A stretch of DNA of 41,241 nt from Lachnospiraceae bacterium (GTDB taxonomy: Bacteria > Bacillota > Clostridia > Lachnospirales > Lachnospiraceae): contig JAGAQG010000031.1 of assembly GCA_017622875.1 (NCBI GenBank), positions 1-41,241 of the forward strand, in the 5' to 3' direction. The position numbers and the translations under genes were made by a program. Shown here one piece after another: positions 8,624 to 16,960 of the stretch. Each line of letters opens with the position of its first letter. Within the stretch, counting starts at the first letter, position 1. The notes under the pieces were generated by a model that made no database searches, had not been told where the DNA came from, and was given only the letters and a program-made list of their open reading frames with translations.

Positions 8624-11600
8624 CTATCCATTCAATTTAAACAGCTTTTTGTCGTCGATAGCAATCTCTCCAGTCTTTCGACCAAATTTAATCCCTCTTT
8701 CCACAGCTTCAGCAATTGCTTTTCCGCTCCGTCCATATCCCATTGTTCGAATAGTTTCCTTAATCAACTCTTCTTTAGATAAAGTACCTTTATGCATCAA
8801 TGTTGCACAAGCTGCATTTTTAAGCTCCTGCTGACAGATTTCATCTGGATTTCTCCTATCTTCTACATTTATATCAATTCGATATTCACTATAAAGGTCT
8901 GGCACATCTGTTTCTTTCCAGTAAAATTTCATACCGTTTTGCCTGTTTACTTTATATGGCATTTTCTTTAGAACTTTTTCAGTTGCCTCTAACGTCTGCG
9001 CACTTGATCTGTTAATCCCAAATCCTCTAAGCGTTTTTCTCATCAAACGTTCCAAAGAAATCGGTGCTTCAGCTTCAAGAATGAGTTTTAGCTTTTCCTC
9101 TATCAGCTTTACTGATTTTTTGTCAATATACTCACTCGTTGTTAAAGCTGTTACCGGAACATTCACAGACCGATACTGTGTGCAGCTGTAATTTCTATCT
9201 GGCAGATCTGTTTCTACAGAAACCATCTCATCCTGTGATTTAGATGCAATTTTTATTGTATTCAGTTCACTATTCTCATCCACTTTCACAGCTAAAATTT
9301 CAATTTCTGGCATTTCTAACTCTGTTACCGCTTGTCCCTCTTGAACACATTCTGTATCCTCTGTCTGTATCGGCGCTTCTATAACCCCTGCTAAATTATC
9401 ATCTAGGAGTCGCTCATCATCCATCCAATCTGCGTCTTCGAATGCAATGTTTTTCTGTTCTTCAACGAGTCGCATTATTTTTTGAATCTCACGTTCACGA
9501 TTATCCCACCAGTCTAAGGTCCAAACACGGTGTAGTTTCCACCCAAGTCCCTGAAGAACATTTATCTGCGCAACTTCACGATCCTTAGTATTTTCTGATC
9601 TTCGGTAAGAATCTCCATCCAGCATAATACCAAGCAAATATTCATCCTGATTATATGGATTAATCACAGCAATATCTACTTTAAAATCCGAATGTCCCAC
9701 TGCCTTTTGATATTTATATCCCGCATCTGTCAGCTCTTTACAAATGCTTTCCAAAATACCTTCTTTTTTCTGTGTTGAACGCTCTGTATGATTACTTCTT
9801 AAACTGCCCTTTTCTGCAAATTCAAGAAAATTCTTTAAAGCTTCGACACCTTTAGATTTTGTTCTCTTTAAGTCGATCATATCCCCCGTCATGCTAGAGA
9901 ACACAACCATCTCACTTCTGGCTCTGGAAACCGCAACATTTAATCGTTTCCATCCTCCTTCTTTATTCAGAGGTCCAAAATTCAATGACAGTTTACCTTC
10001 CGCATCAGGTCCAAAAGCAATAGAAAATAGAATTACATCTCTTTCATCACCCTGTACATTTTCAAGATTCTTGACAAACAACGCCTCTTCTCTATTATTT
10101 GCCCAGTTATCAAATTCTGCATCCTTTCTGAGTTCTTCCTGCAGTAAATCTTCAATTAATACCTGTTGGCTTATATTGAAAGTAACAACACCTATTGTCT
10201 GCTGCTGTAACTCCGTATCATGATAGCGTCTTAAGATCTCTGCAATAATTGCTTTTGCTTCGCCTTCGTTCACACGCCCTTTTCCGCGGTCAAAAAAACC
10301 TTCCGGATTTACAAACTTGACTCTCTTTTCGCGGTCATTTACAGATGGAAATGTCAGCATCGAGTTTTCATAAAATTCATGGTTACTAAATGCAATCAAA
10401 CTTTCGTGCCGGCTGCGGTAATGCCATTGCAAATGAGCCTGCGGCATACCAAGAGCAAGGCAATCATCTAAAATGCTATCCAAATCCTCAATATCCAAGT
10501 TTTCTTCATCTACTGTATTTCCTGCGAAAAAGCTTGTTGGAGGCATCTGATTCGGATCACCTACAATGACTGCATTTTTTCCTCTCGCCAATACACCCAC
10601 AGCTTTACATGTTGGCAACTGAGAAGCCTCATCAAAAATAACAATGTCAAATAAATCATTGTCCGCTGACAAAAATTGAGCTACAGAAATTGGGCTCATC
10701 AGCATACAAGGACAAAGCTTTGTCAATACGTGTGGAATCTGATCAAATAAAGTTCTGATTGACATTCCGCGTCCATTACTACTAATTGCACGTCTCAAGA
10801 TGTTAAGTTCTTTGTTAATCGTTACCGACTCGTATCCGGTCGGCAGATTATGAGTCAATTTATAAAACATTTCTTCTTTTGTCAGTTCCATAAATTCCTG
10901 ATCCAGTTTTTTAAATTGCAGAATCCGTTCATTGAATCCTGTTCCTGTGAAACTGTTCAGCACAGGTTCCTGTTCAATTACTGATAAAATGATTGCTTTA
11001 TAAATTGATTTATAATAAACATCCATCACATATTCGTGAGGCATTCCTTTTTCATAGGCATCACATACAACACCAAGTCCTGCTTCCGTGCATTCCTTAG
11101 CAAACTGTCTATACACAATCCAGTCTTTAATAACTGCTCTATGTTCTAAAATCCTGTCACATGTTTTCTTGCGTCCTTTCAGCCAATTAGCGTCTGCATC
11201 ATCAAAAGAAATTCCTAATAAATTTCTTACTGCTGTTTCTTTGTTCCGCATAGACTCATGGCTGCTAATAAGTGTTTTGGCTTTAGAAATACACTCGCGG
11301 AATACACCTTCCGCTTTCATCTGATGGATTTTTTCATTAAACTTCGCAATTACCGACAACTGTTTTTTGATCTGTGATTCATATGCTCTAAGAGCCTGCA
11401 CACTATCATATTTATCCAAAAGTTGCTTCCATTGAATAGAAAAACTATTTTTCAATTCTTCCAGTTCTGCCAAATCTTTCTGATAAAAATCCACTTCTGT
11501 CAAATATACCGTTATCTGATCAGTTTCAACTTTAAATGCCGCATATGCCTGTAGTTCTGTCACAATTGCCTGCAATGCTTTGCCTTTTCCGAAGAACTTC

Positions 11601-14530
11601 TTTGCAGCCTCTTCATACTTCTTACGGAGTACATCCATATCCATACGCAGAAAGTTCTCATTCCATCGCTCTAAAAGCATTGTTTTCTTTTCAGAAAGCT
11701 TCTCCTTTTTCAACAGGTAATCATATGGTGTTCTAAACTCTCCGTCTATTGTTTCCGATTCCATCAAAAATTCAGGAATATTTTCTGCCTCAATAATGCA
11801 AGCTGCATAGTTTTCGGTCTTCTTCCACTCTTCCTCTGTCACCGGTATATCGGAACCTATAAGAATCGTGAAAGCTTCTGTATTTTCCTGCAATACTTCT
11901 AAAGACTTTTTATATGAACTGACAGTATCCTCTACATCAAGCTTTAAGCTTTGCGTATATATTGTCTGCTTTATTTCATATAAAGGATGTTCATAAGGAT
12001 GCCCTATTGCTTTTCCCGCAGCAATCAAACGCTCCAGCAAATGCCTATGATTGGCCAAATCACTTTGAGATAAATCAGAAGCATATCCTCTGTCAAAACG
12101 CAGTTCCTGATCATATTGTGGAACAATCTCATACAAATCTATCATTTCACGAAGACTTTTTCCAAATCTTCTTTTTTCGTGAAGCTTTTGTACATAACCA
12201 TCCAGATTTTTTCTCATTTTCCGGATATCTGCTATCTTCTCATCATATTCTGTTGAAAATCCCCAAACATTAATTTCGAGGCCACGCTTTAACTGATTCA
12301 AAACATTCTTTTTTACTGCTTTGTTCGAGTGTAGTTCCAGACAGAAATCTCCAATTCCAAGTGCTGCTAATCGTTTCTGTACAACCTCCAATGCTGCCAT
12401 TTTTTCTGCTACAAAAAGAATTGTCTTTCCTTTTGTCAGTGCATTGGCAATCATCGCTGTAATTGTCTGCGATTTTCCCGTTCCAGGCGGGCCATGAAGA
12501 ACAAAGCTCACATCATTGGCCGCCATATTAATGGCACGAAGCTGTGAAGAATCGGCTGTAATCGGAAGATATGCCTCATCTGTATTAACACTTTCCGGAA
12601 TTGTGCAGTCCCAATCGACAGCGCCTTCCATAAGGCTTCGAACAATTTTATTTCTTTTTAGTATTTCCGGTCTGCTGTGAATATCATTCCACATAACAAA
12701 CTGCGAGAAAGAAAAGTTACCAATAAAACCTGATTCTATAATATCCCACATTGCCTCGTCCATTATTCCATGACGAATTGTAGCAAAAATTTTCTTTATA
12801 TCCAGACCGTGTTCATCTAATGGCAACGGATTTAATCCACTGATTCTAATATCAAAATTCTGTTTCAAAAATTCCAACAATGTAATGTTAATCTGAGGAT
12901 CTTCATCCCGCATTCTAAGCACATAGCCTTTGCTGGCTGATTTTCTGACAATATCAATTGGAATCAAAACAAGCGGTGCATAACGAGGCACATTACTGTT
13001 TCTTGACTCAAACCACCTGAGTAATCCAAGCGCCAGATATAATGTACTGGCACCGTTTTCTTCCATTGAGGTCTTTGCCGAACGATACATTTTAGTCAAT
13101 GTACTATTCAACTCTTTTTCTGTATATATTGTATGAAGCTTACGATGTTTGCACTCTAATGCAATCAGTTCACCATAAGCACCTAAATCATTCGTAGTCT
13201 CCAAAGAAAATGTGTTGACACCTGCCATCTCCCATTCCAACGGTCTTGGCAATACCTGAAATTCTTCCCCTTCTGCCAATGCATCTTCCAAATCTCCTAC
13301 AAACGAAGCCAGCAATGGTACAACTGCTTTTGTAAGTCGCATATTAATGAGCATATTTCGCATACTTAAGTCTAAAAGCTTGCGTTCCCATTGTATTGCT
13401 TTTGTTACCTGTTCTTTTTCTCTTCCGTTTTCGAAGGTAAATGTATCCTCTAACAAATCTGGTGCATTAGTAATTTCTTCTTCTTTTCGCTCTTCATGCT
13501 CTACCTTATAGCCATTATCTGTTTTTATTCTAATCGGAAGCGGACGAACTCCACTTTTTCTTGCTCGAAGAACATCAATTGCGAACACAAAATTGGAATA
13601 ATTTCCGACAGAATAAACTGCTGCTTTCACTGCATTTTCAAAATCATTCTTTTTTCCTGCACACATCATGGTGCATTCCACTACAAGTACTTCATTAATT
13701 CCTGCTGACATTCTTTTTTCAAGCTGGGACGGATCATCAACAATTGGATCAGCAAACGACTCATCAATTAGCCATACACCTGCAAATATATGTCCTTTCA
13801 TCATAACCATGAAAGAATTTAATCCCATTGCCTCAAGACATGCCACATAAAGCAATGTCAAATCCAAACATGTCCCCATATGCTGATCCATTACCGCATC
13901 TGCAAGTCGAACTCTTTGTCCCACAGTTCCAAAACTAGATGGCGGCACAGCATAGGTAATATTTTTCTCCTGAATTGCTGCATACGCAGCAGCTGCCATT
14001 CTCTTTACCCTGTTTGGATCATATCCTTGATAACCTTCCAAAGATGGATCACCTGTCCATTTATTCAGCCATTTTGAAGCAGACTGTAACAATTCATTTA
14101 CTACAGGATGATTCGGCATTACAAAAGAAGCTAGCAAATCTGGAAAATACTTTAAACCTGGCCACTCATCATAAGCTAATACAGTGATTTCTTTCGTTTC
14201 TGATATCAGTTCTGTTTCATCTTTACAAACGCAAACGTGCATGTTACAGGATATTCTTTCTGTCAAAGAGGCTAAGTAATCGCCTTTTATAACAGGTTTT
14301 AAATTTCGCAAGTGAATTTCCTCTCCTGTATGTAAAATCTGAATTCCCTGTACAAACGGCTGCATCAAGTCAATATTTGTTGAAATTTTTATGTACAGAT
14401 TTTCAATATCGGCCTCTGTTTCATTTTTCAGACAAAAATCTCTAACTATCGGTAAACCATTTTGCTGTAAAACATAATTTACAATATCATTAATTTCTAT
14501 TGTAAGTGTTAGTTTATTTTCCTTTTCCAT
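8624..14530 (-). CDS. Giant DUF4011 / SF1 helicase / Vsr-like nuclease protein with N-terminal transglutaminase-like domain (probable defence)
   Basis: 1968 residues in one frame. In order: an N-terminal beta-rich region (1-125); a transglutaminase-like domain with GTCLDLTLLYVACLEAMG (Cys near 219) and GHIFAGVW (His near 246); DUF4011 (about 375-660, KLLDLSMRNMLINMRL); an SF1 helicase with Walker A GPPGTGKSQT near 680, Walker B FDEASQ near 1297 and GDPNQMPP near 1330, and C-terminal motifs NVQGDERDVILFS and NVAVSRAR; a Vsr/MTES_1575-type nuclease near 1605-1680 (VDIAVINP, GWKLHRVWTLDWW); and two winged-helix DUF3320-like units. In the nuclease, the usual GIECDG reads GIMLDG, losing a Glu thought to be catalytic. 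DUF4011-helicase-Vsr proteins are linked to antiphage defence; a role here is inferred. It is monocistronic. Confidence 0.88.
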   Translation of the reverse strand: MEKENKLTLTIEINDIVNYVLQQNGLPIVRDFCLKNETEADIENLYIKISTNIDLMQPFVQGIQILHTGEEIHLRNLKPVIKGDYLASLTERISCNMHVCVCKDETELISETKEITVLAYDEWPGLKYFPDLLASFVMPNHPVVNELLQSASKWLNKWTGDPSLEGYQGYDPNRVKRMAAAAYAAIQEKNITYAVPPSSFGTVGQRVRLADAVMDQHMGTCLDLTLLYVACLEAMGLNSFMVMMKGHIFAGVWLIDESFADPIVDDPSQLEKRMSAGINEVLVVECTMMCAGKKNDFENAVKAAVYSVGNYSNFVFAIDVLRARKSGVRPLPIRIKTDNGYKVEHEERKEEEITNAPDLLEDTFTFENGREKEQVTKAIQWERKLLDLSMRNMLINMRLTKAVVPLLASFVGDLEDALAEGEEFQVLPRPLEWEMAGVNTFSLETTNDLGAYGELIALECKHRKLHTIYTEKELNSTLTKMYRSAKTSMEENGASTLYLALGLLRWFESRNSNVPRYAPLVLIPIDIVRKSASKGYVLRMRDEDPQINITLLEFLKQNFDIRISGLNPLPLDEHGLDIKKIFATIRHGIMDEAMWDIIESGFIGNFSFSQFVMWNDIHSRPEILKRNKIVRSLMEGAVDWDCTIPESVNTDEAYLPITADSSQLRAINMAANDVSFVLHGPPGTGKSQTITAMIANALTKGKTILFVAEKMAALEVVQKRLAALGIGDFCLELHSNKAVKKNVLNQLKRGLEINVWGFSTEYDEKIADIRKMRKNLDGYVQKLHEKRRFGKSLREMIDLYEIVPQYDQELRFDRGYASDLSQSDLANHRHLLERLIAAGKAIGHPYEHPLYEIKQTIYTQSLKLDVEDTVSSYKKSLEVLQENTEAFTILIGSDIPVTEEEWKKTENYAACIIEAENIPEFLMESETIDGEFRTPYDYLLKKEKLSEKKTMLLERWNENFLRMDMDVLRKKYEEAAKKFFGKGKALQAIVTELQAYAAFKVETDQITVYLTEVDFYQKDLAELEELKNSFSIQWKQLLDKYDSVQALRAYESQIKKQLSVIAKFNEKIHQMKAEGVFRECISKAKTLISSHESMRNKETAVRNLLGISFDDADANWLKGRKKTCDRILEHRAVIKDWIVYRQFAKECTEAGLGVVCDAYEKGMPHEYVMDVYYKSIYKAIILSVIEQEPVLNSFTGTGFNERILQFKKLDQEFMELTKEEMFYKLTHNLPTGYESVTINKELNILRRAISSNGRGMSIRTLFDQIPHVLTKLCPCMLMSPISVAQFLSADNDLFDIVIFDEASQLPTCKAVGVLARGKNAVIVGDPNQMPPTSFFAGNTVDEENLDIEDLDSILDDCLALGMPQAHLQWHYRSRHESLIAFSNHEFYENSMLTFPSVNDREKRVKFVNPEGFFDRGKGRVNEGEAKAIIAEILRRYHDTELQQQTIGVVTFNISQQVLIEDLLQEELRKDAEFDNWANNREEALFVKNLENVQGDERDVILFSIAFGPDAEGKLSLNFGPLNKEGGWKRLNVAVSRARSEMVVFSSMTGDMIDLKRTKSKGVEALKNFLEFAEKGSLRSNHTERSTQKKEGILESICKELTDAGYKYQKAVGHSDFKVDIAVINPYNQDEYLLGIMLDGDSYRRSENTKDREVAQINVLQGLGWKLHRVWTLDWWDNREREIQKIMRLVEEQKNIAFEDADWMDDERLLDDNLAGVIEAPIQTEDTECVQEGQAVTELEMPEIEILAVKVDENSELNTIKIASKSQDEMVSVETDLPDRNYSCTQYRSVNVPVTALTTSEYIDKKSVKLIEEKLKLILEAEAPISLERLMRKTLRGFGINRSSAQTLEATEKVLKKMPYKVNRQNGMKFYWKETDVPDLYSEYRIDINVEDRRNPDEICQQELKNAACATLMHKGTLSKEELIKETIRTMGYGRSGKAIAEAVERGIKFGRKTGEIAIDDKKLFKLNG

Positions 14531-14642
14531 CTTTTTCGCTCCGCTTTTGTATAGACATTTTAATTGTTAAAATAATTCATATATCTTTTATAAATAGCTT
14601 AACATTTCCGTTCTTATTCCACAATAAATATTTTTGCATGAA

Positions 14643-14672
14643 AAATGCCCCTCCTTTTCAGGAAGGGCATTT
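14643..14672 (-). terminator. Terminator downstream of amt
   Basis: AAATGCCCCTCC (14643-14654) pairs with GGAAGGGCATTT (14661-14672), one mismatch. On the minus strand it is followed by a short T run. It lies 74 bases past the amt stop. A weaker hairpin (AATCCTC/GAGGATT) lies between the two. Confidence 0.75.
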
Positions 14673-14745
14673 CCGATGTTAAAAACACCTGCAAATTTGT
14701 TATGTGATAAGAGGTTATGGTTAATCCTCTTTTGAGGATTCTTAT

Positions 14746-16503
14746 TTATTCAACGTCCTGTAAAGCTGCAAATCCTTCTTCGCCTGTACGAACCTTTACA
14801 ACCTGCTGTACGTTGTAAACAAAAATCTTTCCATCTCCGATATGTCCTGTGTAAAGAGCTCTCTTAGCAGCTTCAATTACTTTCTCTACCGGAATCTTAC
14901 TTACGATAACTTCCACTTTAATCTTAGGAAGTAATGTGGCATCCATTTCAACACCACGATATTTTTCTCCTGCACCTTTCTGTACACCACAGCCCATAAC
15001 CTGAGTTGCTGTCATACCTGTAACACCAAGGTCGTTGAGTGCTTTACGGAGTTTGTCATATCTGGAAAGTCTTGCAATGATAGATACTTTGTAAATACCT
15101 GTGTCTGCGTCTACCGGCATTGCAGATACTTTCACTGCTGCATCTTTCTGTACGTTGGATGCTTTATCATATTCGCCTTCACCAAGGTCAGTGTTTTCAT
15201 TGACTTCCATCACACCGCCTGTAACATCCATAATGCTGAATCCAGCATAAGCGGATGCAAGACCATGTTCTTTAGAGTCAAGACCAACGATTTCTTCTTC
15301 CTCAGAAACACGAAGACCAACTGTTTTATCAATGATCTTAAATGCGATAAACATTGTCACTGCTGTCCATGCAAGAACAGCCACAATACCAATTAACTGA
15401 GTTCCAAGAAGTTCAAATCCGCCGCCATAGAACAGACCTGATAATGTACATTCCGGAGCTGTTGTTGTCGCAAATAATCCAACTGCTACAGATCCCCAGA
15501 TACCATTGAAGAAATGAACTGCAACTGCACCTACCGGGTCATCTACATGGATCACATTGTCACAGAACCAAACACCGAATACTACTAAAACACCAGCTAC
15601 TGCTCCAATGATGATTGCACCTGCACCATCTACCACGTCACAAGGAGCTGTAATCGCTACCAAACCTGCCAATGAAGCATTGAGACACATGGAAACATCT
15701 GGTTTTCCATATTTTACCCATGTAAAGATCATACATACAACAGTTGCAACTGCCGGTGCTATGGTTGTTGCTGCGAAAATAGAAGCAAGCTGTGGGCCTG
15801 TTGTTGCAGCAGCACCGTTAAATCCATACCAGCCAAACCAGAGAATAAATACACCAAGGGCACCGATTACAATGTTATGTCCAGGGAATGCATGAACTTT
15901 CTCTACTTTTCCATCTTTTCTTTTGGTAAATTTACCGATACGAGGACCTTCCATTGCTGCACCGATAAGAGCTGTTAAACCGCCAACCATGTGAATTGCT
16001 GTAGAACCTGCAAAATCATGGAAGCCCATCTGTGCTAACCAGCCGCCGCCCCAGATCCAGTGAGCTTCAATTGGATATACAACTGCTGAAATCACAGCTG
16101 AATAAATACAGTAAGATAAGAATTTTGTTCTTTCTGCCATTGCACCAGATACGATTGTAGCTGTTGTTGCACAGAACACCAGGTTGAATACAAATCCTGA
16201 CCAGTCAAAATTTGCATAATCTGTGAAGATTCCAAGGGTTGGCATTCCAATGAATCCTCCAAGAGTATCTGTACCAAGTAACAGGCCATAGCCTAATGGA
16301 ATGAATACACAAGTACCAATACAAAAATCCATAAGGTTTTTCATGATGATGTTACCTGCGTTTTTCGCTCTTGTAAAACCGGTTTCTACCATTGCGAAAC
16401 CTGCCTGCATAAAGAATACGAGTGCTGCTCCGATTAAGAACCAGATACCGAAAACTTCTGTTCCGACTGCTTCACTAATCATTGTTGTAAGTTCCTGAGT
16501 CAT
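14746..16503 (-). CDS. amt: Ammonium transporter fused to a PII signalling domain
   Basis: 585 residues. The first 405 or so form an Amt channel of about eleven membrane segments, with the pore histidines in GSTAIHMVGG and VAVHFFNGIWGS. A linker of about 50 residues leads to a complete GlnB/GlnK domain (about 465-575) with the T-loop YRGVE (usual modifiable Tyr), LPKIKVEVIV, TGHIGDGKIFVYNV and RTGEEG. In most bacteria GlnK is a separate protein that plugs Amt when nitrogen is plentiful; here the gate is covalently tethered. The start has GAGGAGG upstream. Transcription begins about 170 bases upstream at a promoter and attenuator shared with glnN, so both should respond to nitrogen state. Confidence 0.96.
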   Translation of the reverse strand: MTQELTTMISEAVGTEVFGIWFLIGAALVFFMQAGFAMVETGFTRAKNAGNIIMKNLMDFCIGTCVFIPLGYGLLLGTDTLGGFIGMPTLGIFTDYANFDWSGFVFNLVFCATTATIVSGAMAERTKFLSYCIYSAVISAVVYPIEAHWIWGGGWLAQMGFHDFAGSTAIHMVGGLTALIGAAMEGPRIGKFTKRKDGKVEKVHAFPGHNIVIGALGVFILWFGWYGFNGAAATTGPQLASIFAATTIAPAVATVVCMIFTWVKYGKPDVSMCLNASLAGLVAITAPCDVVDGAGAIIIGAVAGVLVVFGVWFCDNVIHVDDPVGAVAVHFFNGIWGSVAVGLFATTTAPECTLSGLFYGGGFELLGTQLIGIVAVLAWTAVTMFIAFKIIDKTVGLRVSEEEEIVGLDSKEHGLASAYAGFSIMDVTGGVMEVNENTDLGEGEYDKASNVQKDAAVKVSAMPVDADTGIYKVSIIARLSRYDKLRKALNDLGVTGMTATQVMGCGVQKGAGEKYRGVEMDATLLPKIKVEVIVSKIPVEKVIEAAKRALYTGHIGDGKIFVYNVQQVVKVRTGEEGFAALQDVE

Positions 16504-16640
16504 AATCTCTTCCTCCTCTTTTACGGAAACTTCAAATAGAAAAAGATGTGTATTCAGATTCTCTTTCTCTGCCTCTGATCACACACCCTTGTGTTCTTTG
16601 ATTTCCCGTATTATTTTTCTGCTTTCACAGAATAGAAAAA

Positions 16641-16665
16641 GCGCCTTAGGTAATTCCTAAAGCGC
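16641..16665 (-). terminator. Start-proximal terminator-like hairpin (attenuator) in the amt leader
   Basis: On the minus strand GCGCTTTAGG (16656-16665) pairs with CCTAAGGCGC (16641-16650), one G-U pair and a 5-base loop, followed by TTTTTC. It begins about ten bases after the predicted start of transcription. Its 5' arm and the preceding bases match the glnN leader hairpin almost base for base. Confidence 0.7.
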
Positions 16666-16684
16666 CTTTGCTTTTCATGTTGTG

Positions 16685-16713
16685 ATAATACACCCATCTT
16701 TTTCCATTGTCAA
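16685..16713 (-). promoter_or_regulatory. Sigma-A promoter of amt
   Basis: Read on the minus strand: TTGACA at 16713-16708, a 17-base spacer, TATTAT at 16690-16685. The GGGTGTATTATCAC segment is shared with the glnN promoter. It is back to back with the plus-strand purF promoter, whose -35 box is 16 bases away. Confidence 0.85.
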
Positions 16714-16728
16714 CACCTTTTTTTTCTC

Positions 16729-16757
16729 TTGACGTAATTTTTTTCCAGTGCTACAAT
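16729..16757 (+). promoter_or_regulatory. Sigma-A promoter of purF
   Basis: TTGACG (16729-16734), a 17-base spacer and TACAAT (16752-16757). Transcription is predicted to begin near 16764, about 200 bases before the purF start codon. Confidence 0.8.
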
Positions 16758-16770
16758 ACACACGAACAAG

Positions 16771-16806
16771 GGTGTTCAGGACTTCGGTCTTGGACACTCT
16801 TTTTTT
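16771..16806 (+). terminator. Terminator in the purF leader (attenuator)
   Basis: GTGTTCAGGAC (16772-16782), a TTCG tetraloop and GTCTTGGACAC (16787-16797) form a fully paired 11-bp stem with G-U pairs, followed by TCTTTTTTT. It stands directly after the promoter, well before the gene, so it must be bypassed for purF expression. Confidence 0.8.
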
Positions 16807-16960
16807 GCGTGGGCGGTATAAGGCAGCGGAAATGCTTACATTCGCATTTGCCGATGCCCGCGAATGTGAGAAACTTGCAGACCATGTTTCTCATCACTGA
16901 TTAAAATGATTGATATATGAAAAAACTGAGATTTATTGATTAAAGAAATGAGGAAAAGCA
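16807..16960 (+). promoter_or_regulatory. Structured 5' leader of purF of unknown class
   Basis: The leader between the early terminator and the start codon holds two further hairpins: ACATTCGC/GCGAATGT and TGAGAAAC/GTTTCTCA (starting near 16838 and 16868). I cannot match it to a purine, PRPP or other riboswitch consensus. It may contain an antiterminator or a sensor; this is inference from the structure alone. Confidence 0.45.
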
